The notes under the pieces: model-generated
Database searches by the model: none
The model's input: only the letters and a program-made list of their open reading frames with translations
Told to the model about the DNA's origin: nothing
Shown here: positions 17,788 to 26,627 of the stretch, piece by piece
Layout of the letters: each line of letters opens with the position of its first letter
Position numbering within the stretch: the first letter of the stretch is position 1
Position numbers and translations under genes: made by a program
Assembly: GCA_038239145.1 (NCBI GenBank)
Contig: JBBSFB010000014.1
Location: forward strand, 1 to 64,000
DNA: 64,000 bases
Direction of reading: 5' to 3'
DNA from: PALSA-610 sp038239145
GTDB taxonomy: Bacteria; Actinomycetota; Acidimicrobiia; IMCC26256; PALSA-610

Positions 17788-18810
17788 ATGAAGTACCGCA
17801 CCCTTGGTCGTACCGGAGTCGAGGTCAGCGAGCTCTGCCTCGGCGCGATGATGTTCGGCGCCTGGGGGAATCCCGATCACGACGACTCGGTGCGCATCAT
17901 GCACCGCGCCCTGGACGCCGGGATCAATTTCATCGACACCGCCGACGTCTACTCCGCGGGCGAGTCGGAGAAAATCGTCGGCAAGGCGCTCGCCGGCGGC
18001 CGGCGCCGTGACGTGGTGCTCGCCACGAAGGCGCACGGGCAGATGGGCAGGGACCGCAACGCCAAGGGCAACTCCCGGCGCTGGATCACCGCCGAGGTCG
18101 AGAACAGCTTGCGTCGGCTCGGGACTGACTACATCGACCTGTACCAGATCCATCGGCCCGACCCCACCTGTGACGTGGAAGAGACGCTGTCGGCGCTGAC
18201 CGATCTCGTACGGGCCGGAAAGATCCGGTACTGCGGTTCGTCGACGTTCCCGGCCCACGAGATGGTGGAGGCGCAGTGGGTCTCCGATCGCCGGGGTCTC
18301 GACCGGTTCCGGTGCGAGCAGCCGCCGTATTCGATCCTGGCGCGGGGCATCGAGCGCGACGTGCTGCCCGTTGCCGAGAAGTACGGCATGGGGGTCATCC
18401 CCTGGAGCCCGCTCAATGGCGGCTTCCTCTCGGGCAAGTTCCGGGCCGGAGTCACTCCGCAACCGTCGCACCGAGATCAGCTCCGGGCCGCGCAGGGCCG
18501 GCCCGAGTCGGCGGCGGAGCAGACCAAGCGCGAAGCGGCCGAGCAGCTCGGTGACCTCGCCGAGAAGTTCGGGCTGACCGTCGTCGACATGGCGCTCGCC
18601 TTCGTGCTCAACCATCCCGCGGTGACCGCGGCGATCATCGGGCCCCGCACCATGGAGCAACTCGAGTCGCAGCTCTCGGCGCCCGACGTCGAGCTCCCCG
18701 TCGAGTTGTTGGACGCGATCGACGCGATCGTCCCACCCGGCGTCACCCTGGATCCCGGTGACGAAGGTTGGGAGCTCCCGAGCCTCCTGCCCGGAAACCG
18801 CCGCCGCTGA
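17788..18810 (+). CDS. Aldo/keto reductase
   Basis: 340 residues; AGGAGA lies 6 bp before ATG 17788. The AKR tetrad is complete: D50, Y55 (in DTADVY), K81 (ATKAH) and H122 (YQIHRPD). The NADP-binding C-terminal segment AAIIGPRTMEQLESQL is intact. It resembles the YajO/Tas-like or Kv-beta-like subgroup that begins MKYRTLGRTGVEVSELCLG. NADPH-dependent carbonyl reduction is expected, substrate unknown. It starts 38 bp after the NuoF-like gene on the same strand. Confidence 0.93.
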   Translation: MKYRTLGRTGVEVSELCLGAMMFGAWGNPDHDDSVRIMHRALDAGINFIDTADVYSAGESEKIVGKALAGGRRRDVVLATKAHGQMGRDRNAKGNSRRWITAEVENSLRRLGTDYIDLYQIHRPDPTCDVEETLSALTDLVRAGKIRYCGSSTFPAHEMVEAQWVSDRRGLDRFRCEQPPYSILARGIERDVLPVAEKYGMGVIPWSPLNGGFLSGKFRAGVTPQPSHRDQLRAAQGRPESAAEQTKREAAEQLGDLAEKFGLTVVDMALAFVLNHPAVTAAIIGPRTMEQLESQLSAPDVELPVELLDAIDAIVPPGVTLDPGDEGWELPSLLPGNRRR

Positions 18811-18831
18811 CCCGTCGTCGGGCGACCGGCT

Positions 18832-19941
18832 TCATTTGTGGCCGGATGGGCCGGCGACGCGCGGGGCGCGCTCCAACGTGAAGGGGTTGTCGGTCCACGG
18901 CGTGCCCGTCGCGAGCTCGGCGAGCCTGCGTCCGAGCGCGGGTAGGAACTTGAAGCCGTGGCCGCCGAGCCCCACGCCGACGACGATGCGGCCGACGCGA
19001 TCGACGACGAAGTCTTCGTCGGGCGCCGACGCGTAGAGACACGTGTCGTGACCGACCGGTTCGGGGTCGACGCCGGGGACGCTCCGCCGGACCCACTCGA
19101 GCAGGCGATCCCATGTGGTCGGGTCGAGATCGCCCGTGCGTAGGTCCGGGTCAACGATCGGGCCGGTGTGGTGCTCGCCGACCTTGACCAGTCCGGTTGG
19201 AGTCGGGAGGCCGTAGTAGCTGACGTCCCGGCGGTCGATGAACGTCGGGAAGGTGAACCCGGGTCGGGGCCGGAAGAAGCCAACCTGCTCCTGGGTCACG
19301 GTGATCGGCGGGAGGGGAACGAGCCCGGCGAGCGTCGCGTGTGCCCACGCCCCCGTCGTGACGACGACGGTGTCGGCCGAGTACACGTCGCGGTCCGTCG
19401 TGACCTCGACACGACCGTCGCGTTCGACGATGGCGGTCACGGTTTCCGAACGACGGACCACAGCGCCGTTCGCGGTCTCCGAGCGTTCGAACGCATCCAG
19501 CGCCACGTGCGCGTCGACACAGCCTGCATCGCGTTGCACGAGGGCACGACCGTTTGTTCGCAGGCCCGGAAACTCGCGCGCCGTCGTGACCGGATCGAGC
19601 CATTCGTACGGCACTCCGCGCGCATCGCACCCAAGCGCGATCTGCTCGAGCTCGGCGGCAAATCCCATGTCGACGCCGCCGACGGTGCGGACGAGGGCGC
19701 CGCCGATGGTCGCGTCGAGATCGTTCCACATCGGCAGTGACTCCTGCGCGAGCGCCACGTATGCGGGATCGCCGTACGCAAGCCGGAAGATGCGCTCGGA
19801 CCCGTGCGACGACCCGCGCGTGTGGTGTGCTTCGAACCGGTCGATCGCAACCACCCGGAAGCCCGAACGCGCCAACCACCACGTCGTTGCCGAGCCGGCC
19901 CCGCCGTGCCCCACCACGATCACGTCGTAGATGTCGGCCAC
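18832..19941 (-). CDS. FAD-dependent amine oxidase, monomeric sarcosine oxidase/MTOX type
   Basis: 369 residues from GTG 19941 (VADIYDVIVVGHGGAGSAT). The dinucleotide fold is at residues 5-18, followed by RGSSHGSERIFRLAY, the signature of the SoxA/N-methyltryptophan oxidase group. The C-terminus has VVGVGLGGHGFKFLPALG. In this family a Cys near the C-terminus holds FAD covalently; a Cys is present in HDTCLYASAPDEDF, matching the usual CLYTxTPDxxF block. Expected to oxidise an N-methyl amino acid with O2. It converges with the aldo/keto reductase. Confidence 0.9.
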   Translation of the reverse strand: MADIYDVIVVGHGGAGSATTWWLARSGFRVVAIDRFEAHHTRGSSHGSERIFRLAYGDPAYVALAQESLPMWNDLDATIGGALVRTVGGVDMGFAAELEQIALGCDARGVPYEWLDPVTTAREFPGLRTNGRALVQRDAGCVDAHVALDAFERSETANGAVVRRSETVTAIVERDGRVEVTTDRDVYSADTVVVTTGAWAHATLAGLVPLPPITVTQEQVGFFRPRPGFTFPTFIDRRDVSYYGLPTPTGLVKVGEHHTGPIVDPDLRTGDLDPTTWDRLLEWVRRSVPGVDPEPVGHDTCLYASAPDEDFVVDRVGRIVVGVGLGGHGFKFLPALGRRLAELATGTPWTDNPFTLERAPRVAGPSGHK

Positions 19942-20008
19942 CAACTCAATGATCGCGCCGGGTGCGGTAGAACGAGGACATGAGCGCGGCGGAAACCGAG
20001 TGCAGCCC

Positions 20009-21490
20009 GTGACCGACGACGGGGTCGGACCCCTCGATCCGATCACCGAACGGAACGTTGCTCGCTTCGACGACGAAGCCGACGTGGTCGTCGTCGGCCT
20101 CGGATGTGCCGGCGCGTCGGCGGCGATCGCGGCGGCGGAGCGGGGGCTCGAAGTGCTGGCCCTCGAGCGGCAGGGCGCGCCCGGCGGTACGAGCGCGATG
20201 TCGGGCGGCCTCATATATCTCGGCGGGGGAACGCCGGTACAGCAGCAATGCGGCTTCGACGACGACGCCGACACGATGTACGCATTCCTCGTCGCCGCGA
20301 CCGCCGAACATGGAAACGCCGACCGGCCCGACCGGCCCGACCGGCCCGACCGGGCCAAGCTACGGCTGTACTGCGACGGGTCGGTCGCGCACTTCCACTG
20401 GTTGGAGGATCACGGCGTTCCGTTTCGCGCCGCGTTCTGCGACGAGCCGAATCGGGAGTCGGCCGACGACAGCGGTCTCGTCTTCTCGGGCGGAGAGGAC
20501 AGCCGGCCGTTCTGTGAGATCGCTCGCCCCGTCCCTCGCGGGCACAAGCCGAAGTTCCCCGACAGTGCCGGAAATTTCTTGATGCAGCGCCTCTCAGCCG
20601 CGGTCGCGACGACGCCGACCCGTGTCATGGTCGATGCCCGCGCCGACCGGCTCGTCACCGACTCCGACGGCGCAGTGATCGGGGTCGCGGTCCGCCACGA
20701 GAACCAGATGCGCTACGTGCGGGCCCGTCGCGGCGTCGTGCTCGCCACCGGCGGGTTCGCCTACAACGAAGCGATGCTCGGGGCGTACTGCCCCGACGCG
20801 ATGCGTCCCGATCCCGCGTGGCGTATCGGCACCGATGCCGACGACGGCCGGGGCATCCGTCTCGGACTCGGCGCGGGCGGCGCGCCGCTGCGGCTCGACG
20901 TCTTCGAGTGCGCACTCCCGCTCGGTCCGCCGCACCGACTGTGCCGCGCGATCCTCGTCGATCGGCAGGGCCGGCGGTTTGTGAACGAGGACACGTACAC
21001 GGGCCGCATCGGATGGAAAGCGCTCATGGAGCACGGCGGCGACGTGTTCATGGTGCTCGACGAGGCGATCTACGAACGCAATCTGCTCGGCCTGCGGTTC
21101 TCGCACGCGGCCGAAACCGTCGAGGAGCTTGCGCGTGATCTCGGGGTACCCGAGGCTGCGCTCGCTGCGACCGTTGCCGATTACAACGAGCATGCCGCCC
21201 GGGGCGAAGATCCCGAGTTCGGCAAGCTGCCGCCGTTCGTCCAGCCGCTGGTGCCGCCGCTCGGCGCGATCGACCTCCGTGTGACGCGCGGCGCGATCTA
21301 CGCCACGTTCACGCTGGGCGGTCTGCACACTGACGCCGACGGACGCGTCGTCACTGCCACCGATGCCCGCGTGCCCGGATTGTTCGCGGTCGGGCGGGCG
21401 AGCGCGAGCCTGGCGGCCGGTGGGTACGTCAGCGGTATCAGCCTGGGGGACGGCACCTTCTTCGGTCGCCGCGCCGGGCTCGCGCTCTGA
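20009..21490 (+). CDS. FAD-dependent oxidoreductase, KstD/fumarate-reductase flavoprotein type
   Basis: 493 residues if GTG 20009 is the start; 20000 and 19931 are in-frame options, the last overlapping the divergent oxidase. Dinucleotide motif VVVVGLGCAGASAAIAAAERG near 20-40, GGTSAMSGGLIYLGGG, and the C-terminal cap ending ATFTLGGLHTDADGRV ... GRASASLAAGGYVSGISLGDGTFFGRRAG. This matches the 3-ketosteroid-1-dehydrogenase/flavocytochrome c-like superfamily; substrate unknown. Residues near 105 contain a DRP repeat made by an imperfect 9-bp tandem repeat. Confidence 0.87.
   Translation: MTDDGVGPLDPITERNVARFDDEADVVVVGLGCAGASAAIAAAERGLEVLALERQGAPGGTSAMSGGLIYLGGGTPVQQQCGFDDDADTMYAFLVAATAEHGNADRPDRPDRPDRAKLRLYCDGSVAHFHWLEDHGVPFRAAFCDEPNRESADDSGLVFSGGEDSRPFCEIARPVPRGHKPKFPDSAGNFLMQRLSAAVATTPTRVMVDARADRLVTDSDGAVIGVAVRHENQMRYVRARRGVVLATGGFAYNEAMLGAYCPDAMRPDPAWRIGTDADDGRGIRLGLGAGGAPLRLDVFECALPLGPPHRLCRAILVDRQGRRFVNEDTYTGRIGWKALMEHGGDVFMVLDEAIYERNLLGLRFSHAAETVEELARDLGVPEAALAATVADYNEHAARGEDPEFGKLPPFVQPLVPPLGAIDLRVTRGAIYATFTLGGLHTDADGRVVTATDARVPGLFAVGRASASLAAGGYVSGISLGDGTFFGRRAGLAL
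20321..20356 (+). repeat. 9-bp in-frame tandem repeat (four units)
   Basis: GACCGGCCC occurs three times in a row, plus a fourth unit with one change (GACCGGGCC), inside the KstD-like gene. The unit length is a multiple of three, so copy-number change would add or remove the tripeptide DRP without breaking the frame. Confidence 0.85.
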
Positions 21491-21653
21491 ATCGACACTC
21501 GTTCTGTGCTCGGGTCAATGCACCGGTTCATGCGGCATCCAGTTCCCTCTGGGAGTGCTGCCGACCGCATGACGTTCGGTCGCTCGGCAAGGAGGTCCGG
21601 AGGGTGGTGGTACAACCGGGCGAACAGGCGTTGACCACCTTGGCCGGCGCGCG

Positions 21654-22815
21654 GTGAGCCGCGAGACTGCCGTCGTGACTACGACCTCCGCGACGCGCAC
21701 GGTCGTCGAAGTCGTCCGTACGCCGAACATGCCCCGTTGCAGTGGTGCAGGCCGGTTTCACCACCTCCGAGCTCGGGTCGTGGATCGCGGTCACGACGGT
21801 TGCGCACCGCTTCGGCGGGATCGACGCCGCCGCGTCGGTGCTCGTCGCCCAGTTGGCGCCCGCTGCACTCTTCGCGGGCGCCGTGGGCGCGATCGCGCGC
21901 AAGGTCGGCGAACAGACCGTCCTCCGGCTCGGGCTCGTCGTGCAGGCCGCGATGTTCGCAGCGCTGGCCGTCGTGCTCGCCGGCTCCGCGCCGAGCCACA
22001 CTCTGGTCTACGCGTCGGCGGTGATCGCTTCGGTAGCGGTCACGACGGCCCGACCCATGCTCGCCGCGCTCCTGCCTGCGGTGGTCGACGACCCTCGTCA
22101 ACTCGCGGCCGGAAATGCCGTGCTGGGATGGATCGAGGGGATCGCGACCCTTGCGGGGCCGGCGATCGCCGCGGTCTGCTTCATGCTCGTCGGCGCGTGG
22201 CGCGTGGCGCGTGGCGCGCGTTCGCTGTGTTCGCGGTGCTGATCGGTCTGGCGATGACGGCCGCATTCGGGCTCCGCGTCCCGACGGGCGCGGGCGCCGT
22301 AGACGAACGGGTCGACGCGGTCTCGGTACGTTCGCCGCCGTCCGGCGTGATGCCGGAGTGCGCGCCGTGCTGGTAACGACCGCGGCCTCGTCGTTCGCGA
22401 TGGGCGCCCTCGACCTCCTCTGCGTAGTGATTGCCGTCGACGTGCTCGGCGGCCACGACGCGGAAGCGAGTTGGCTCAGCGCCGCGTTCGGCGTCGGAGC
22501 ACTCGTCGGCGGTCGCTTGCGCTGACACTCGTCGGTGGGCGCAAGATCGTGGTGCAGGGCGAGACGGGAGACCGTTTTTGCGCGGTCACCCGGGGCGAGG
22601 TCGCCGTGATCCGAGACGGAGTCCACATCGCGACGCGCCGGGCGGGAGGGTTTCGGCGAGCTGGCGTAGCTCTACGACATTCCCCGAACGGCCACGGTGC
22701 AGGCGACGTCCGAGGTCGACGTGCCGGCGATCGACCGCAACACGTTCCTGGTCGCGGTCTGCGGATTCGCGCCGACGTGGCGGCGGACCCTCGGCCCCAT
22801 GGTCACCAACTCTGA
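21654..22815 (+). pseudogene. Decayed MFS transporter with C-terminal cyclic-nucleotide-binding domain
   Basis: Coding traces jump between frames. MFS helices run GSWIAVTTVAHRFGG to MLVGAWR in frame 1 (21742-22205), then AFAVFAVLIGLAMTAAFG in frame 3, then VLVTTAASSFAMGALDLLCVVIAVDVL in frame 2 (about 22320 on). A stop follows at 22523. Next comes a cNMP-binding fragment (GGRKIVVQGETGDRFCAVTRGEVAVI), which shifts frame again near 22650 and meets an in-frame TAG before LYDIPRTATVQATSEVDV. The later MFS helices are absent, so an internal deletion is likely. Intact MFS-cNMP proteins occur in actinobacteria; this copy cannot be functional. Confidence 0.85.
22193..22220 (+). repeat. 7-bp tandem repeat GCGCGTG (three copies plus one variant)
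   Basis: GCGCGTG x3 followed by GCGCGCG, at the exact point where the MFS reading frame breaks. Removing two units (14 bp) restores the frame and the sequence LVGAWRAFAVF. This fits slipped-strand expansion as the cause of the first frameshift. Confidence 0.85.
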
Positions 22816-22979
22816 ACCGGCGAGACCTGAGGGCCCTCCGCTCCCCCCAACTCGCGTCGGATCGAGGACTGGTTGGGGGACTGGGGGCGAACGGATGGTC
22901 ACGATTCGGACAGGCCGAGCGGACGCCGCCCCGCTGTGGCAAGCTGCCGGAAAGGTCGCCGTGACAGGGGGGAAACGGA

Positions 22980-24395
22980 ATGGATCTGGACCGACGGGAT
23001 TTCGTCAAGGGTGCGCTCGGGGTCGGCGGAGCCGCTCTGCTCGGCACCAAGTTGGGGACCTCCGGCTTGAGCTCCACGTTCCGTGGGCTCGCCGGGGCTG
23101 CGAGCCCGGGGTTGCCCGACCCTCGCCTCTCGGGTATCGAGCACGTGGTCGTGGTGATGATGGAGAACCGGAGCTTCGACCACATCCTGGGTTGGCTGCC
23201 CGGTGCCGACGGTCAACAGGGTGGGCTCGAGTTCGACACGCCCGACGGCACGTCGCACAAGACGTTCCATCAGACCCAGCTCGACGGTTGCGGGTTCGCC
23301 GACCCCGACCACTCGTACAACGGCGGTCGCATCCAATACAACAAGGGAAAGATGGACGGGTTCCTTCTCGACACCGAGAACGACCCGTTCGCGATCAGCT
23401 ACTACGAGCGCGCCGACCGTCCGTTCATGGGGGCGCTGGCGAAGCATTACGTCACGTGTGACCGGTACTTCTGCTCGATCCTCGGCCCGACCTTCCCGAA
23501 CCGGATCTTCCAGCACGCCGGACAGACCGACCGCCTGTCGAACACGTTGAACGCGTCGACGCTGCCGACGATCTGGGACCGACTGAACCGCCCCGGCGGA
23601 CCGACGGGCCGTTACTACTACAGCGACCTTCCGATCCTCGCGCTGTGGGGTGCGAAGTACCTGCCGATCGCGACAAAGGTCTCGCAGTTCATGACCGACG
23701 CGGCCGCGGGCACGTTGCCGAACGTGTCGTGGGTGGATCCGGGCTTCGCCGGTGAGGCGGCCGGCACTGCCAACGACGACCACCCCGCGTCCGACCTCCG
23801 CGCCGGCGACTCGTTCTTGTCGTCGATCTTCCACGCGGTGTCGAATGGCCCGGGTTGGGACAAGACCGTGCTGGTCATCAACTACGACGAATGGGGTGGC
23901 TTCTACGAGCACGTCCGCCCGCGCCGGGTGACGCCCGGTCTCTCGCTGGGCGTCGATCCGCACACAGGCATCGATCAGGACCTCGACGCGGACAACAAGG
24001 TGCTGACGGGCTTCCGGGTCCCGTGCATCGTCGCGTCACCGTTCACGCGTCGAGATCCCGGCGCCTCGGTCAACCACGGCTTCTACGACCACACCTCGGT
24101 GCTGAAGATGATCGAGTGGCGTTGGGGCCTCGCGCCTTTGACGCAACGGGATGCGTCGCACGCTGCGACCGATCCGGGCAACCTCGCCAACGTGCTCGAC
24201 TTCCGGAAGCCGAATGTCAAGGTCCCGGCCGCCGTTCCGGTGCTCGGGCCGTTCGTCCCGAAGGGGTGCACACCCGCCCCGGCGGCGCTGACGTCGAAAG
24301 CGGAAGGTCTGGCCGCCGTGGCCGACATCGACGCACCGGGCCGCGAGGACTGGCGTGCGCTGAAGGACTCCGGGCTCGTCGACAGCTGGGCGTGA
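22980..24395 (+). CDS. Tat-exported phosphoesterase (phospholipase C / acid phosphatase family)
   Basis: 471 residues with a twin-arginine start (LDRRDFVKGALGVGGAALLG). The AlkP-like catalytic block is HVVVVMMENRSFDHILGWLPG near 55-75. Further family motifs are CDRYFCSILGPTFPNR and NYDEWGGFYEHVRPR, and late FYDHTSVLKMIEWRWG. It belongs to the bacterial phosphatidylcholine-type phospholipase C/acid phosphatase group and acts outside the membrane on a phosphoester. An A/G-rich AGGGGGGAAA precedes the ATG by a few bases. The SurE-like lipoprotein gene follows after 59 bp on the same strand, suggesting a joint phosphate-scavenging role. Confidence 0.92.
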   Translation: MDLDRRDFVKGALGVGGAALLGTKLGTSGLSSTFRGLAGAASPGLPDPRLSGIEHVVVVMMENRSFDHILGWLPGADGQQGGLEFDTPDGTSHKTFHQTQLDGCGFADPDHSYNGGRIQYNKGKMDGFLLDTENDPFAISYYERADRPFMGALAKHYVTCDRYFCSILGPTFPNRIFQHAGQTDRLSNTLNASTLPTIWDRLNRPGGPTGRYYYSDLPILALWGAKYLPIATKVSQFMTDAAAGTLPNVSWVDPGFAGEAAGTANDDHPASDLRAGDSFLSSIFHAVSNGPGWDKTVLVINYDEWGGFYEHVRPRRVTPGLSLGVDPHTGIDQDLDADNKVLTGFRVPCIVASPFTRRDPGASVNHGFYDHTSVLKMIEWRWGLAPLTQRDASHAATDPGNLANVLDFRKPNVKVPAAVPVLGPFVPKGCTPAPAALTSKAEGLAAVADIDAPGREDWRALKDSGLVDSWA

Positions 24396-24454
24396 TCGCC
24401 GCGGAAATCTGAGCGAACGCAGGCACACTTCTTTCGAATCCGGGGGGAACGAAT

Positions 24455-25741
24455 ATGCGGTATCTGCGCGTGATCGCGGGTGTGGTCGCGCTGGCGTTCG
24501 CGTCCAGCGGGTGCACGTTGTTGGGGGCGGCGAACCGATGGGTGGCGTCGCCGACGACGAGCGACGAGCCGTTCTGGTGCACGCCGACGCCGGGGACGCC
24601 CCTCGGTACGTCCGACTGTCAGGTGTTCTCTGCGCAGCTCGACGTCGCGTCGCTCACCGCATACGCACACGATCACGCGTCCCAGGCCGTCGCTGACGGC
24701 GCGACGACGACGGGCTACGTCGCCGGGCTCGGCGCGCCATTCACGTTCGCGGCGCCGCCGAGCACGTTCGACTACCGCCATCCCGACACGCTGCTCTACG
24801 ACGGCATCGGTTCCAGCGCGCAGGTGGCGGCGCTCGAGTGGAACGTGAGCTCGGGCGCGACCCCACCTGACGGCTTCCCCGGCACGAACGACGTGTGGAC
24901 GAGCCTCGGTGGTGGCATCTGGCAGTTGAAGGTGTGGATCCTGCGGCCGTTCCAGAACGAGGTGAACGTCTTCGCCGCCTCGCATCCGTGTCTCGGCGCG
25001 ATCGGTGGCACCTACTCGCTCACCGACGCCTGCTACACGTCGACGCACCCCGACAAGTTGGAGATCCTGGTGTCCAACGACGACGGGTACAACGCGCCCG
25101 GCATCGATGCTGCGGTCAACGCGCTGCTGGCGCTCCCCAACGTGCACGTGACCGTGTCCGCGCCGGCGACCGACAAGAGCGGCACCGGCGGCACGACGTC
25201 ACCCGACCCGCTGACCGCGACGCTCAAGACGACGATCAGCGGTCACCCGGCCTGGGCGGTCGACGGATACCCGTCCGACTCCGTCCGGTACGCCCTCAAC
25301 AAGCTGAAGGTGAATCCCGACCTGGTCGTGAGCGGGATCAACAACGGACAGAACCTGTCGCTGCCGGTCATCGGGATCTCGGGCACGGTCGGGGCGGCCC
25401 GCACGGCGGCGCGCGCGTCCATCCCGACGGTCGCCCTGTCCCAAGGTGTCGGTACGCCCGACGACTTCCCGAGTGGGGCGGTCGCAATGACGAACTGGGT
25501 CGACCGTTTCCTTCTGGGCCGAGCGGGTCCGCCGTTGAACGAGACGGTCGTGAACGTCAACATCCCGACGTGTGGGGCGACAGGCTCGATCCGGGGCACG
25601 CTCGTACTTCCGGCCGCGACGTCGTTCTCGGGCGCCTTCGGTGCATCCAACTGCGGCTCGACCGCGACGGGCTTCACCACCGACGTCCAAGGCTTCGTGA
25701 ACGGCTACATCACCGAGACGAGCATCGGGACCGGTTCCTGA
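24455..25741 (+). CDS. Exported SurE-family nucleotidase lipoprotein
   Basis: 428 residues. A lipoprotein signal ends at the lipobox Cys near 20 (ALAFASSGC). A ~180-residue extension of unknown fold follows. The SurE core comes next: KLEILVSNDDGYNAPGI near 203-219 (metal-binding ND-D), DLVVSGINNGQN, and SGTVGAARTAA. SurE enzymes are 5'/3'-nucleotidases, usually cytoplasmic and ~250 residues, so this secreted, extended version is unusual. It probably dephosphorylates nucleotides outside the cell. A GGGGGGA ribosome site precedes ATG 24455. Confidence 0.88.
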   Translation: MRYLRVIAGVVALAFASSGCTLLGAANRWVASPTTSDEPFWCTPTPGTPLGTSDCQVFSAQLDVASLTAYAHDHASQAVADGATTTGYVAGLGAPFTFAAPPSTFDYRHPDTLLYDGIGSSAQVAALEWNVSSGATPPDGFPGTNDVWTSLGGGIWQLKVWILRPFQNEVNVFAASHPCLGAIGGTYSLTDACYTSTHPDKLEILVSNDDGYNAPGIDAAVNALLALPNVHVTVSAPATDKSGTGGTTSPDPLTATLKTTISGHPAWAVDGYPSDSVRYALNKLKVNPDLVVSGINNGQNLSLPVIGISGTVGAARTAARASIPTVALSQGVGTPDDFPSGAVAMTNWVDRFLLGRAGPPLNETVVNVNIPTCGATGSIRGTLVLPAATSFSGAFGASNCGSTATGFTTDVQGFVNGYITETSIGTGS

Positions 25742-25757
25742 CGCGATCTGGTTGCGA

Positions 25758-26618
25758 TCAGGTATTGGTGTCGTCCGGCGGCGTGAGCATGGGGTCGGGG
25801 AGCGGAGCCGAGGTTGCGACAGTGGGAGCCGGCGCCACTTCGGGGAGCCCGACCGTGTAGCTCGTCATCGACAGTGAGCCGTACGCGTAACCGTCGACCA
25901 GTACCTCGGCGCGAGCCCCGGCGCCGGCGGCGAGGCCGGCGACGTACAGGAGCGGGACGAAGTGATCGGGCGTGGGGACCGCGCGCTCGAAGTCGGGGTG
26001 ATCGCGCACACCGACGATCGTGTCCGGTGCCGTCGTCATGCGCGCGCGTGCGTCCTCGTCGAAACGCCGGGCCCAGTCGAAGGCGCCGGCGGGGCGACCC
26101 CAGTCGACGGCGCCCAAGTTGTGGACGACGTTCCCGCTGCCGACGATCAGCACGCCGCGTTCGCGCAGCGGCGCCAGCTTCGTGCCCAGGTCGAGGTGGT
26201 ACTCGAAGGGTTGCTCGGCGTTGATCGAGAGCTGCACGACCGGGACGTCGGCGGCGGGGAACGCGTGCACGAGGACCGACCAGGTGCCGTGATCGATGCC
26301 CCAGCTGTCGTGATCGAGCCCGATCCACGTGGGGTGGACGAGATCGGCCACCTCGGCGGCGAAGTCCGGGTCGCCGGGGGCGGGATACTCGACCGCGAAC
26401 AGCTCGGGCGGAAACCCGTAGAAGTCGTGGATCGTCTTCGGCCGCGCCATGGCGGTGACGGCCGAGAGGTTCACGTACCAGTGCGCGGAGACGACGAGAA
26501 TCGCCCGGGGCCGGGCCAGGTCGGCGCCGAAGTTGCGCCAGGCCTCGGTGTAGCCGTTCTGTTCGAGCGCGTTCATCGGGCTTCCGTGCCCGAGGAAGGC
26601 CGCCGGCATCATCTCCAC
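25758..26618 (-). CDS. DODA-type extradiol dioxygenase (YgiD-like)
   Basis: 286 residues from GTG 26618 (ATGs at 26612 and 26609 are possible). The metal ligands of class III extradiol/4,5-DOPA dioxygenases are visible: His in AFLGHGSPMNA near residue 11 and His in LVVSAHWYVN. A later acid/His set sits in LIVGSGNVVHNLGAVDW. It should open a catechol ring with O2 and Fe or Zn. The C-terminal ~25 residues are Pro/Thr-rich and outside the core. It follows the lipoprotein gene on the same strand by 9 bp. Confidence 0.9.
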   Translation of the reverse strand: MEMMPAAFLGHGSPMNALEQNGYTEAWRNFGADLARPRAILVVSAHWYVNLSAVTAMARPKTIHDFYGFPPELFAVEYPAPGDPDFAAEVADLVHPTWIGLDHDSWGIDHGTWSVLVHAFPAADVPVVQLSINAEQPFEYHLDLGTKLAPLRERGVLIVGSGNVVHNLGAVDWGRPAGAFDWARRFDEDARARMTTAPDTIVGVRDHPDFERAVPTPDHFVPLLYVAGLAAGAGARAEVLVDGYAYGSLSMTSYTVGLPEVAPAPTVATSAPLPDPMLTPPDDTNT

Positions 26619-26627
26619 GAGAGTGTT

